Below are positions 16,838-25,633 of a stretch of DNA of 64,000 bases, piece by piece. Source of the stretch: Salipiger sp. IMCC34102 (GTDB lineage: Bacteria > Pseudomonadota > Alphaproteobacteria > Rhodobacterales > Rhodobacteraceae); the NCBI RefSeq assembly GCF_004145405.1, contig NZ_SELQ01000008.1, forward strand, positions 62,001-126,000. Reading direction: 5' to 3'. A model generated the notes under the pieces. That model did not search any database, had not been told where the DNA came from, and saw only the letters and a list, made by a program, of their open reading frames with translations. The position numbers were made by a program, and so were the translations under genes. Position 1 is the first letter of the stretch. Each line of letters opens with the position of its first letter.

Positions 16838-17791
16838 TCAGTTGATCGAGATGCCCGCGGTATCGCGGATCTGCGTGAACACTTCGGTGTCGCTTTCGAC
16901 GACCGCATCGGCCGTGGCCGCATCGCGGTAGGCCGGCAGCAGGCCCATGGTCAGCACCTGCTCCTGGTAGCTGTCGCTGGCGACCATCTCTTCCAGCGGA
17001 GCGCTCATCGCGGCGATGATCTCGGGATCGGTCCCCTCGGGCGCGAAGACGCCGAACCAGCCGGTCAGGGACAAGTCATAGCCCTGCTCGGACGCCGTGG
17101 GGACATCCGCGTAGGCCGGATGACGCTCTTCGGACATGACCGCCAGCACGTTCATGTCGGGGTTGTCGATCTGGCTGGTGACCGCGGGGTCGACCATGAA
17201 TTCGATCTCGCCCGACAGGATCGCGGTGACGGCGTCGTTGCTGCCCGGATAGGGGATATGCGTCGCCTCCACGCCGGTTTCCTGCAGGAAGTAGGTCGCG
17301 GAGAACTGCCCCATCGAGCCCACGCCCGCGGTCCCGTACTTCGCGCTGTTCTCGCCGAGGTAGGCGACGAGGCCGTCCAGGTCGGTGACGCCGGTTTCCG
17401 ATCCCACGCCGACGAAGACGGCGGCATCCGCGGTCGTGGCGACGGCGTCGAAACTGTCGATCGCGTCGAAGGTGACGGCCGGGTTGATCAGCGGCTGGAC
17501 GACATTCGTGGCATTGTTGCCGAAGAAGATCGTGTAGCCGTCGTTGTCCGCGCCGGACGCCAGCGTCGCGCCGACGACACCACCGGCGCCGGGCTTGTTC
17601 TCGACCACGACGGGCTGGCCGATGGATTCGGCGATCGCCTCCGCCGCGAGGCGGGCCAGAATGTCGGTCGTCCCGCCGGGATTGTAGGGGACGATCATCG
17701 TCACGGCCCGGTCGGGCCAATCCTGTGCGACCGCGCCGCCTGCCATCACCGACAGACCGGCGGCCGCCACTGCGAGTTTCGTTACTTTCAT
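16838..17791 (-). CDS. tctC: Tripartite tricarboxylate transporter substrate-binding protein TctC (Bug family)
   Basis: A 317-residue periplasmic binding protein. A signal peptide (MKVTKLAVAAAGLSVMAGGA, cleavage near AVAQ/DW) is followed by the family hallmark WPDRAVTMIVPYNPGGTTDILARLAA. Later hallmarks are VVENKPGAGGVVGA, GTAGVGSMGQF and PTASEQGYDL. It captures a carboxylate for TctAB. The ATG at 17791 has a good GGGAGGA site; the open frame extends a little further but without a better start. It is the first gene of the minus-strand operon and divergent from an IclR regulator, with a candidate operator between them. Confidence 0.93.
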   Translation of the reverse strand: MKVTKLAVAAAGLSVMAGGAVAQDWPDRAVTMIVPYNPGGTTDILARLAAEAIAESIGQPVVVENKPGAGGVVGATLASGADNDGYTIFFGNNATNVVQPLINPAVTFDAIDSFDAVATTADAAVFVGVGSETGVTDLDGLVAYLGENSAKYGTAGVGSMGQFSATYFLQETGVEATHIPYPGSNDAVTAILSGEIEFMVDPAVTSQIDNPDMNVLAVMSEERHPAYADVPTASEQGYDLSLTGWFGVFAPEGTDPEIIAAMSAPLEEMVASDSYQEQVLTMGLLPAYRDAATADAVVESDTEVFTQIRDTAGISIN

Positions 17792-17888
17792 CGTAAATCC
17801 TCCCACTCAACACGCGCGGCAAGCCTGCCGCGTCTTCCTCCATGAAAAACGCTAGCATGAGGAATTTTGTTTCTCAATAAATTGTTTT

Positions 17889-17905
17889 GTTCTACTATTC
17901 AGAAC
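17889..17905. promoter_or_regulatory. Candidate IclR operator upstream of tctC / iclR
   Basis: An inverted repeat GTTCT-N7-AGAAC lies in the 152-bp divergent region between tctC and the first IclR gene. The same 17-bp architecture (GTTCC-N7-GGAAC) occurs before the acyl-CoA synthetase gene at 21556-21572. IclR-family proteins such as PcaU and PobR bind palindromes of comparable size. The surrounding DNA is notably AT-rich, as expected for a promoter. Binding is inferred. Confidence 0.6.
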
Positions 17906-17943
17906 GAAAACGGGCTAAGATCAAATTGCTCCGAAGGTCTTGG

Positions 17944-18690
17944 ATGGTAAAAATGGACAGTACTCTGTTGAAAGGACTGACACTTCTGGAGGCGATCGTG
18001 GCCGAGGGGCATCCCATCGGCATCAGCGCGTTGGCCCGCCGGGTCGATCTGCCGAAAAGCAACGTGCACCGCAGCATCTCTGCCTTGCGGGAAGGGGGCT
18101 ACGTCAATTTCGACGCCGAGTCGCGACGCTATTACCCCTCGCTCAAGCTGGCGCAGATGGGGCGGCGGGTGAACGCCGGTTTCCCGTTCCGCATGGCGAT
18201 CCTGCCCGTCCTGCGGGAGCTCGTCGCCGCAACGGGCGAAAGCGCGCATTTCGTTCTGCTCGATGGGGACAGCGTGGTGTTCGTCGCAAATGCGCGCCCC
18301 GACACGACCGTTGCGTCGGTCATCCCGGACAGCCTGTCCCTGCGTTGGGAAGACACGGCATTGGGGGTGGCCCTAGTCTCCGCCCTGCCCCCCGAGGACC
18401 GCGCGCGGCTGCTGGCAAGGACCGAGACGCCCACGATCCGCGACTGGCTGGCGCGGACGGAGCGGGACGGCATAGCGCAGCTCCCGCGGCACGCGACGCG
18501 ACGGATCTTCGAACTCGCGGCCCCGGTTCGGTCGGGGTGGGACACGGTGATCGGCGCCATCGGCATCACCGGTCCGTCCATGCGCTTCGACGACGCGAAA
18601 CTGCCGGACCGGATTTCCGCCGTGACGTCCGCGGCGCGGATCGCCTTCACCGCGCACGAAGGCCTTTCGGCAGGGCCGGATCACGGGTAG
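17944..18690 (+). CDS. IclR-family transcriptional regulator (first of two)
   Basis: A 248-residue regulator. The N-terminal winged helix-turn-helix reads LLKGLTLLEAIVAEGHPIGISALARRVDLPKSNVHRSISALREGGYV (about residues 5-55). It is followed by the IclR effector domain (HFVLLDGDSVVFVA ... APVRSGWDTVIGAIGITGP). The start at 17944 (MVKMDS) was chosen for the GAAGG upstream; the open frame runs further up but would cover the promoter. Divergent from tctC, it is the natural local regulator and may respond to the imported carboxylate or its CoA ester. Confidence 0.88.
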   Translation: MVKMDSTLLKGLTLLEAIVAEGHPIGISALARRVDLPKSNVHRSISALREGGYVNFDAESRRYYPSLKLAQMGRRVNAGFPFRMAILPVLRELVAATGESAHFVLLDGDSVVFVANARPDTTVASVIPDSLSLRWEDTALGVALVSALPPEDRARLLARTETPTIRDWLARTERDGIAQLPRHATRRIFELAAPVRSGWDTVIGAIGITGPSMRFDDAKLPDRISAVTSAARIAFTAHEGLSAGPDHG

Positions 18691-18699
18691 GGGACGGCC

Positions 18700-19446
18700 A
18701 TGATCAAATCCGTCGACAAGGCCCTGCGGCTTCTGGAAATTTTGTCCCAGTCGGACAGGCCCATGCGGCTGCGCGACATCGCCGAGGCCTCCGAGCTGAC
18801 GCGGTCGAACGCCTTTCGGATGCTGCAGACCTTGCGCGACCTCGGCTACGTCGCGCAGGTCGGCGACGGATCGCATTATGATCTGACGCTGAAGATCTTC
18901 GAAATCGGTGCCCGCAAGGTGGCTTCCAACGCCCTCGTCTCGGTCGCGCATCCCGTCCTGCAACGCCTGTCCGAGCGTGTCTCGGAGAACGTCATGCTCA
19001 GCGTGCGCGAAGGGCTGACGAGCGTCGTCCTCGACCGGATCGAAAGCCGCGCCTTCGTGCGGACCTTCGCCTACCTGGGCGCGCGCGCCCCGCTGCACGC
19101 CGTATCCGGCGGAAAGGTCCTGCTGGCCTGGGCGCCGGACGAGGTGATCCGGGCGATGGCGGCCGATCTGCCTCGGTTCACCGAAGCGACGATCACCGAT
19201 CCGGACCGCCTGGCGCAGGAGGTCGAGACGATCCGCGCGCAAGGCTATGCCACCGCCATTCACGAGATCAACGACGCCGCGCGCGGCGTCGCCGTGCCGA
19301 TCCGATCCCTGCACGGCGACGTCGTGGCGGCCCTGAGCATTTCCGGCCCGATGGAGGACATGGACGCGGCGCTCATCGCCCGTTTCGTGGCCGAATTGCA
19401 GGACCACGCCGCCCGGATCGAACGGACCTGGACCGGCGCGGCCTAG
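18700..19446 (+). CDS. IclR-family transcriptional regulator (second)
   Basis: A 248-residue IclR protein, 9 bp downstream of the first and clearly divergent from it in sequence. The wHTH is SVDKALRLLEILSQSDRPMRLRDIAEASELTRSNAFRMLQTLRDLGYV. The effector domain includes GARAPLHAVSGGKVLLAW, a standard IclR motif, and ends AALSISGPMEDM. Its stop codon shares the four bases CTAG with the stop of the convergent acyl-CoA synthetase gene. Two adjacent IclR genes suggest separate effectors or a heteromeric regulator. Confidence 0.88.
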   Translation: MIKSVDKALRLLEILSQSDRPMRLRDIAEASELTRSNAFRMLQTLRDLGYVAQVGDGSHYDLTLKIFEIGARKVASNALVSVAHPVLQRLSERVSENVMLSVREGLTSVVLDRIESRAFVRTFAYLGARAPLHAVSGGKVLLAWAPDEVIRAMAADLPRFTEATITDPDRLAQEVETIRAQGYATAIHEINDAARGVAVPIRSLHGDVVAALSISGPMEDMDAALIARFVAELQDHAARIERTWTGAA

Positions 19447-21539
19447 CTCAGCGTACCCCGTCCATCCAGCGCATGGGCGCCGTCCTCGGTGATGCGGAAG
19501 GGATTGATCTCGAAATCCTGCAGGCGATCGCCAAGGTCATCCCCCAGCCAGGACAGGCGCGAGATCGCCTCGCAGGCCGCGTCCACCGCCATGGGGGCCT
19601 GACCGCGCGCACCATCGAGCAGGGGCCAGATCCGAAGATCCTGCAGCATGTCCCGCACGTCTTCGGACGACAGGGGCGCCCGGCGCTGCACCACGTCCCG
19701 AAGCAGTTCGACGTGTATGCCACCGGCGCCGAGCACCAGCTGCGGCCCGAAGCCCGGCTCGCGGGTCAGTCCCACGATCAGCTCGACCCCGGCGGGGATC
19801 ATCTGCTGCACGTCGATCCGGACCGGCGCGCCCGGCGCAGCGGTCTCGATTGCCCCGACGATATCCGAGAAGGCCGCCCGCACCGCTTCGGCGTCCGCCA
19901 GCCCCACCTTGACGAGGCCGAGGTCGCTCTTGTGGACGACATCCCCGACCACGCCTTTCAACACGACGGGATAGCCGCAGGATTCCGCCGCCTCGACCGC
20001 CGCCTCCACCGTCGTGGTCAATGTCGCGGCGGGGATCGACACGCCGTAGCCGGCGAGGATCGCCTTGGCCTCGGGTTCGGTCAGGAAGCCCGTCGCCTCG
20101 ATGGTGGGCGCGCTCAGGTCCGCGGGACGTTCGGGCATCTGCACACGCGGCGACATCGTCGATAGCTCACGGTAGACCTGCAGGACGCGGTAAAGGTCAT
20201 CGGTCCGCGTCAGGAAGGGCAGTCCGGCCGCGAAGGCCTGATCGCGTTGTTCCGCCCCGAACCGCGACAGGTTGAGGACCAGCACCACGGGCTTGCCCTG
20301 TCGCCTCCAGACCTCGATGACGTGGTCCAGCGTCTGCGGCATCATCGGTTGCGGCGTCATGACATAGGCGGTCAAACCGGTTTCGGGATCGGCGTGGACG
20401 GACTCGATGGCCCGTTCGAAGATGCCGAACTCCAGGCCCCCCTTGTGGCCGCCGAGGTCGAGGGGATTGTTGGCGTGAGTGGCGGGGTAATCCTGTTCCA
20501 ACCGCCCTTGCGTCTCGGCGGCAAAGGGCGCGGCGGACAGCCCGCGAGAGGCCAGTTGATCGGCCATGATGGCCGCACCGCCCCCCGAGGCGCAGATGAG
20601 TCCGGTGTTCGTGCGCCCGGGCCGCGGATTAGCCGAGATCACCCCGGCGGCCAGGATCATCGCGTCCGGATCGTCGAGCAGGACGACACCGCAATCGCGG
20701 CACAGCGCCTCGAAGGCGGAATAGGACCCGGCAAGGCTCGCGGTGTGCGATTTCGCCAGTTGCGATCCCGCTTCGGTGCGTCCCGCCTTGACCGCCAGCA
20801 CGGGCTTTCCCGCCGCATGGGCTTGCAGGCAAAGCTCGCGGAACCGTTCGGGCGATTTCAGCCCCTCGATATACAGGCAGACGACCCGGGTTTCGGCATC
20901 GGCGATGAAGGCTTCCAGAAAGTCGCAGAGTTCCAGATCGGCCTGGTTGCCGATGCTGACCATGCCCGACAGACCGACGCCGTGGTCGTGACTTTGAAGG
21001 AACAGGGTGCCCATCATGGCGCCGCTCTGGCTGACGAAGGCCACCCCGCCTTTGCGCATCTGGCCCGCGTAGCGCAGGGTGGGTGTCGACGACAGCGCGA
21101 GGTTCGCCTGCGGCACGATCATCCCCATGCAGTTGGGGCCGATCAGCCGCATGTTGTAGCTGCGCGCGATCTCCACGATCCGACGCTCCAGCGCGGCCCC
21201 CTCCGCGCTGAATTCGCCCAGTTGCGCCGTGATGATGACGCAGGCCCCGACGCCGGCCTTGCCGCAGGCCTCCACGGTATCGGCAAGCGCTTTTGCGGGA
21301 ACGGCCACCAGTGCAAGGTCGACGATCTCGGGCAGATCGGCCACGGAAGGATAGCAGGTCAGGCCGAGCACGTCGCTACGCTTGGGATTGACCGGGTAGA
21401 TCTGCCCTTCGTACCCGTGATCGACGAGGTGATGCAGAATGCGCCCCCCGAACTTCGCGTAATCCTCCGAAGCCCCGATCAAGACCAGCGACTTGGGCGC
21501 GATGACACGACCCATTTCGATAGGTTCGGTCCGTTTCAT
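19443..21539 (-). CDS. NDP-forming acyl-CoA synthetase (acetate-CoA ligase family)
   Basis: A 698-residue fusion of the two subunits of ADP-forming acyl-CoA synthetase. Residues about 8-135 are a CoA-binding Rossmann domain (SLVLIGASEDYAKFGGRILHHLVDHGYEGQIYPVNPK). The middle is two succinyl-CoA-synthetase-like flavodoxin domains, with SQSGAMMGTLFLQSHDHGVGLSGMVSIGNQ and SHTASLAGSY (phosphohistidine loop region). The end is an ATP-grasp domain (GYPVVLKGVVGDVVHKSDLGLVKVGL). It probably activates the imported acid to its CoA ester, feeding the crotonase-like enzyme. A GGAGGGG site precedes ATG 21539; the upstream open frame contains the operator-like repeat. Confidence 0.9.
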   Translation of the reverse strand: MKRTEPIEMGRVIAPKSLVLIGASEDYAKFGGRILHHLVDHGYEGQIYPVNPKRSDVLGLTCYPSVADLPEIVDLALVAVPAKALADTVEACGKAGVGACVIITAQLGEFSAEGAALERRIVEIARSYNMRLIGPNCMGMIVPQANLALSSTPTLRYAGQMRKGGVAFVSQSGAMMGTLFLQSHDHGVGLSGMVSIGNQADLELCDFLEAFIADAETRVVCLYIEGLKSPERFRELCLQAHAAGKPVLAVKAGRTEAGSQLAKSHTASLAGSYSAFEALCRDCGVVLLDDPDAMILAAGVISANPRPGRTNTGLICASGGGAAIMADQLASRGLSAAPFAAETQGRLEQDYPATHANNPLDLGGHKGGLEFGIFERAIESVHADPETGLTAYVMTPQPMMPQTLDHVIEVWRRQGKPVVLVLNLSRFGAEQRDQAFAAGLPFLTRTDDLYRVLQVYRELSTMSPRVQMPERPADLSAPTIEATGFLTEPEAKAILAGYGVSIPAATLTTTVEAAVEAAESCGYPVVLKGVVGDVVHKSDLGLVKVGLADAEAVRAAFSDIVGAIETAAPGAPVRIDVQQMIPAGVELIVGLTREPGFGPQLVLGAGGIHVELLRDVVQRRAPLSSEDVRDMLQDLRIWPLLDGARGQAPMAVDAACEAISRLSWLGDDLGDRLQDFEINPFRITEDGAHALDGRGTLS

Positions 21540-21555
21540 GTATTCCCCTCCACCT

Positions 21556-21572
21556 GTTCCGTTATTTGGAAC
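21556..21572. promoter_or_regulatory. Candidate IclR operator upstream of the acyl-CoA synthetase
   Basis: An inverted repeat GTTCC-N7-GGAAC lies 17 bp upstream of the synthetase start codon and has the same spacing as the repeat between tctC and iclR. Its closeness to the start fits repression by blocking transcription or translation. That it belongs to the same regulon is inferred from the shared pattern. Confidence 0.55.
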
Positions 21573-21865
21573 GTACTTGCATATTGTGATACAGGTCACT
21601 TGGTTTGGATGGTTCTGTCAAGTCGGCGTGGCAGAAGACCCTCCAAGCAACCCTCGGTTTCGCTTCGAAGACGCCCGGGTCCTGGTTCAACTGCGATCGC
21701 TAATAGCCGCGGACCCTCGCCCATGGCTCAGTCGCGATTTCTGGAATTGTTATAGTATCACCTTGCCTACGTCCCGGCGCGCGCTGCGGGGATCGCGACG
21801 CCGTAATCCTGCATTTGGTCGGTCACGGACGGCTTAGCCTGCATCGTGCGGGCGATCGGAACTTG

Positions 21866-22027
21866 CCCCCCGTGCCCAACCCCGAAGCGGTGGAAGACAC
21901 CATCTCGATGCAGATCGAAACCCTGCACGCGCAAGTTCGGCACCACCCGGAGCGGTTCACGCCCTGGCTTGCGATCTATTTCGAAAATCACCGCGACAAT
22001 ATCTTCGGTGGGCGCGAGGTGCCCTGA
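21866..22027 (+). pseudogene. idi: C-terminal remnant of type I isopentenyl-diphosphate isomerase
   Basis: This short frame reads PNPEAVEDTISMQIETLHAQV and then HHPERFTPWLAIYFENHRDNIF, ending at a stop. That matches the final 45 or so residues of bacterial type I IPP isomerase (EV.DW.....L...V..HPE.FTPW..IY...H). The catalytic N-terminal two thirds (Cys and Glu motifs of the Nudix-like fold) are absent upstream on either strand, so it is a fragment and not a gene. The flanking 21600-22150 stretch holds no other recognisable gene. Confidence 0.55.
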
Positions 22028-22150
22028 CGCCCCCCCAGGACCCGCGCCAATCCCTGATCGGCCCGCATTTTAATCGCATTCTCCTGCTTACCCTTCGGCA
22101 ACGATTTCCTGCCACCCCGAACGGAACAGGATATCGGAAGGGTCGCGACG

Positions 22151-25100
22151 ATGGTCGAATTCAGGGTCGAACAGGGCGCCAAGGCGCCGAACGCGGCGCG
22201 TGAAGGTGATCTTGCGGCGCGCGGACCTGCACCGCAGACCGTCAACGCCTGGGAAACGGAAACCCAGATCGACACGGTGGAGATCGCAGCCGACGCCGCC
22301 GCGATGCAAGGCAGCGGCGCGACGCTCGCCTCGCTCTCCGGCCTGCTGAAGCCGGAAGAGACGCGGGTCGAAAGCGCCATGGTCGAAACGCCAGGGACCG
22401 GGATCCACCCCGCACCTCCCTCCGCCGACTTGGACGAGACGCCTCCACCACCACCGGCCGGGGCCGTCCCGGAAGGCGCGACACCGGGCGCCGTGCCCCC
22501 CCTGCCCCCGGGCGCGGGCGAGGACGCAGGGCGCGGACCGGCGACGCCGCTCGCCGCATCTGCCGAAGCCCCCGTCGCGGTGGCCTCCGGCCCGGACCTC
22601 TCCACCCCCCAGACCGCGATGCCGCCTCAGATCACCCTGGACGGGGTCGATCCGCCGGGCGATCCTGCCCCCCTCCCCCAAAGCGTGGTCCTGGGCACGT
22701 CGGAGGATGACCCCGACACGACGCCAGCGGCGTCCCCCTCGGAAAGCCCGAACCCGCCGCCCCCCTCGCCGGGACCCGCGTCGCCCGAGGCCCCGCCCAC
22801 GGACCCCGCGACGCCGGACGTGATCCCGCCCGTGGCGGAGAGTCCCGGCGACCCGTCCGTGATACAGGATGCGCCTTTGCCCGAGGATGCGCAGGGGCCC
22901 CTCACCGTCGCCCGGCTGGACCTCGACGGTGCCGCCGACGCCGTCTTCGAGATCACCGATGCGCAGGGCAACCCGCTGGTGCATCCGCTCTTCGCGATCG
23001 ACGGCGATCGGATCGTGCTGCGCGCGGGCGCCACCCCCGACTTCGAGGCGGGTGGCACGGTCCCGCTTTACCTGCGCGCGATCGAGGGAGACACCACCTT
23101 CGACCCCGTCGCCGTTCAGATCGACCTCACCGACGTGGCGGAGATCGTCACGCTGGGTGACGACGGCGTCACCTTCACCGACACCGGCGTGACGGAAATC
23201 GCGCTGCGCGGCGGGACGGGCTCCGACACGATCACCGGCAGCGCCGGCGACGACCGGATTTCAGGCGGCGGCGGCGACGACCTGATCGACGCCGCCGCCG
23301 GGCTGGATACGGCGGGGTTCTCCGGCAGCTGGGCCGATTACGACATCACCCGCACCGGCACGGACCTGCGCGTCGGCGACACGCGGGACGGGACGCCGGA
23401 CGGGATCGATACGCTCAGCGGTGTCGAGCGGCTCGCCTTCTCCGACCGGACCCTCACGGCCGAGGAGGCCCTGAACCGTGCGCCCGACCTCGCGGTCACC
23501 GGCGGCACGGCGACCGAAGGCCAGGAGGGCGCGCAGGTCGCTACCCTGAAGGCAAGCGATCCCAACGCGGGCGATGCGCTTACCCTCGCAGTCGAAGATC
23601 CACGGTTCGAGATCGCGGAGGACACCCTGCGGCTTCGCGACGGGATCGCCCTCGATCACGAAACGGACGGGGCCGCGATCGACGTGACGGTGACCGCCAC
23701 CGATCTCAAGGGGGCGACCACCGAACAGGTCGTCCGCGTGGAGATAGAGGACAAGGCAGAGCGTATCAGTCTCCCCGACGGCGGCGCGGCATTCACCGAC
23801 ACCGGTGTCACGGAAACCGCTGTCGCGGGCGGCAACGGCGCCGATGCGATCACCGGCAGCGGCGGCGCGGACACCCTGTCGGGGGGGTCGGGGAACGACC
23901 AACTGGTGGGCGCCGCGGGCGACGACGATCTGACCGGCGGACAGGGCGACGACCGCATCGACGGGGGCGCGGGCCTCGACGTCGCCCGCTGGTCCGGCGA
24001 TCTGTCGGGCTTCTCCGTGGCACTCGAGGACGGGACCTTCACGATCACCGACCTGCTGGGCCGCGCGGGCAGCGACCGCGTCACCGGGGTCGAACAGTTC
24101 GACTTCGCGGGGACCCTGCACGATCTGGCGCAGTTGCGCATCGTCGCGGCGCGGCAGTCCGACACCCCGCCGGACGCCCCCTATCTCGCCGGGCCCGGCA
24201 CGGTGGCCGAGGATGCGCCCGCGGGCACGGTGATCGGCCGACTGCTGGGCGGCGATCCGGACGGCGACGCCGTGACCTACCGGCTGACCGACGCGGCGGG
24301 CACGCCGCTCGACGACCCCCGCTTCGAGATCGCGGGCCAGGCGTTGCGCATCCGCCCCGGTGCCGATCTCGATTTCGAAACAGCACCCGTGCAAGAGGTC
24401 CATGTCACCGCCCGAAGTGCTGACGCGGGCTCCGCGCCGACCGCGATCACGGTGACGATCGCGGATCGGGCAGAGGTGGTGCAATTGGCCGATGGCGGAC
24501 AGATCTTCACCGATGAGGGCCTGGCCGAAACCCGCGTCATCGGCGGCGACGGGGCCGACCGGATCACGGCGGCGGCGGGCGGCCTCGACATGGCGGGGAT
24601 GGACGGCGACGACATCCTGACCGGCGGCTGGGGCGACGATCGCCTGGACGGCGGGGCGGGTGACGATACGCTCTTCGGTGGCGGGTGGGACGATACCCTC
24701 CTCGGCGGTGACGGTGACGATACGCTGCACGGCGGCACGGGGTTCAACCGGATCGACGGTGGCGCGGGTCAGGACACCGCCACCTGGGACCGCGCCCTGT
24801 CCGAGTTCGAGGTGAGCCATGATGCCGCGACCGACAGGTTCTCGGTCGTGGACCCGGTCGCGCTCGACTATTCGGACAGCGTCACGGGGGTCGAGGTCTT
24901 CGACTTCGCCGGGACCGTCTACACAGCGGCGGAGCTGCGGGACCACGCCACGCGCGGCGACACGCGACCCGCCGGCCCGATCGATGCGGGCTCCGACCTC
25001 GGGCCGCCCGATCCCGCGGACCCGGTCGCACCGTCCGAAGAGGGGGCCTCGCCCACCCCGGACGATCCCGCACCGCCCCTTACCCCGGACACGGTCCCCC

Positions 25101-25558
25101 CCGCCCCCGGCACCGCGTCGCTGAGCGGAACCGAAGGCGCAGACACGCTGATCGGCGGCACAGGGGCGGACCGGATCTTCGGTGGGGCGGGCGACGACCT
25201 GCTCTTCGGCGGAGAGGGTGCGGCAAGCGATACGCTGTTCGGTGGCACGGGCGACGACGAGCTGGATGGCGGCGCGGGCGACGACACCTACGTCGTGGGC
25301 GCGGGCGAGGATTGGACCATGATCAGCGACGGCGGCCAGGGCTGGACCGATACGCTGCTGCTCGACGGGGTCACGGGCCCCGCCACCGTCCTGGGCGACA
25401 CGGCGACGGGCCAGGGCTGGACCATGATGCTCGACAGCGGCGCGGTTGCCGATCAGCGCCCCGGCGTGCTGGACCTGACCGACGATTCCGCGGGTCTGCT
25501 CAGTTTCGACGACGGCAGCGCGGTGGATTTCATCGGCCTCGACCGGGTGGCGTGGTAG
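22151..25558 (+). CDS. Modular cadherin-like / RTX calcium-binding protein, probable type I secretion substrate
   Basis: A 1135-residue acidic protein with a GGAAGGG site before its ATG. Residues 1-240 are Pro/Ala-rich and of low complexity. Then a composite unit occurs about three times: a cadherin-like domain (for example DFEAGG..PLYLRAI, LDHETDGAAIDVTV, LDFETAPVQEVHV), a GG..FTDTGVTE strand, RTX nonapeptides (GGxGxDxU), and an AGLDTA..SG...GVE.FDFAG segment. RTX blocks lie near residues 360-380, 570-605, 817-873 and 1004-1047. There is no N-terminal signal peptide. The three exporter genes directly downstream make it the likely cargo, exported through its C-terminus. Function could be adhesion or a surface layer; no catalytic domain is seen. 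Confidence 0.85.
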   Translation: MVEFRVEQGAKAPNAAREGDLAARGPAPQTVNAWETETQIDTVEIAADAAAMQGSGATLASLSGLLKPEETRVESAMVETPGTGIHPAPPSADLDETPPPPPAGAVPEGATPGAVPPLPPGAGEDAGRGPATPLAASAEAPVAVASGPDLSTPQTAMPPQITLDGVDPPGDPAPLPQSVVLGTSEDDPDTTPAASPSESPNPPPPSPGPASPEAPPTDPATPDVIPPVAESPGDPSVIQDAPLPEDAQGPLTVARLDLDGAADAVFEITDAQGNPLVHPLFAIDGDRIVLRAGATPDFEAGGTVPLYLRAIEGDTTFDPVAVQIDLTDVAEIVTLGDDGVTFTDTGVTEIALRGGTGSDTITGSAGDDRISGGGGDDLIDAAAGLDTAGFSGSWADYDITRTGTDLRVGDTRDGTPDGIDTLSGVERLAFSDRTLTAEEALNRAPDLAVTGGTATEGQEGAQVATLKASDPNAGDALTLAVEDPRFEIAEDTLRLRDGIALDHETDGAAIDVTVTATDLKGATTEQVVRVEIEDKAERISLPDGGAAFTDTGVTETAVAGGNGADAITGSGGADTLSGGSGNDQLVGAAGDDDLTGGQGDDRIDGGAGLDVARWSGDLSGFSVALEDGTFTITDLLGRAGSDRVTGVEQFDFAGTLHDLAQLRIVAARQSDTPPDAPYLAGPGTVAEDAPAGTVIGRLLGGDPDGDAVTYRLTDAAGTPLDDPRFEIAGQALRIRPGADLDFETAPVQEVHVTARSADAGSAPTAITVTIADRAEVVQLADGGQIFTDEGLAETRVIGGDGADRITAAAGGLDMAGMDGDDILTGGWGDDRLDGGAGDDTLFGGGWDDTLLGGDGDDTLHGGTGFNRIDGGAGQDTATWDRALSEFEVSHDAATDRFSVVDPVALDYSDSVTGVEVFDFAGTVYTAAELRDHATRGDTRPAGPIDAGSDLGPPDPADPVAPSEEGASPTPDDPAPPLTPDTVPPAPGTASLSGTEGADTLIGGTGADRIFGGAGDDLLFGGEGAASDTLFGGTGDDELDGGAGDDTYVVGAGEDWTMISDGGQGWTDTLLLDGVTGPATVLGDTATGQGWTMMLDSGAVADQRPGVLDLTDDSAGLLSFDDGSAVDFIGLDRVAW

Positions 25559-25633
25559 GCGACCTGCGGATCTTCTTAACCTGAATTTTCCATTGCGAGT
25601 CTATTTCGCCCCTCGACCGGACGAGGACAGAGC

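Noticed and set aside
23230-25300. Tandem repeats that could be mistaken for a CRISPR array or satellite
   Set aside because: They are coding RTX nonapeptide repeats in frame, with no conserved spacer-repeat geometry. The same holds for 34200-35700. No CRISPR array was seen in the window.
25573-25600. TTAAC-type half sites (also near 32563) as CtrA-binding sites
   Set aside because: Only single half sites are visible without the spaced second half, so there is no support beyond chance.
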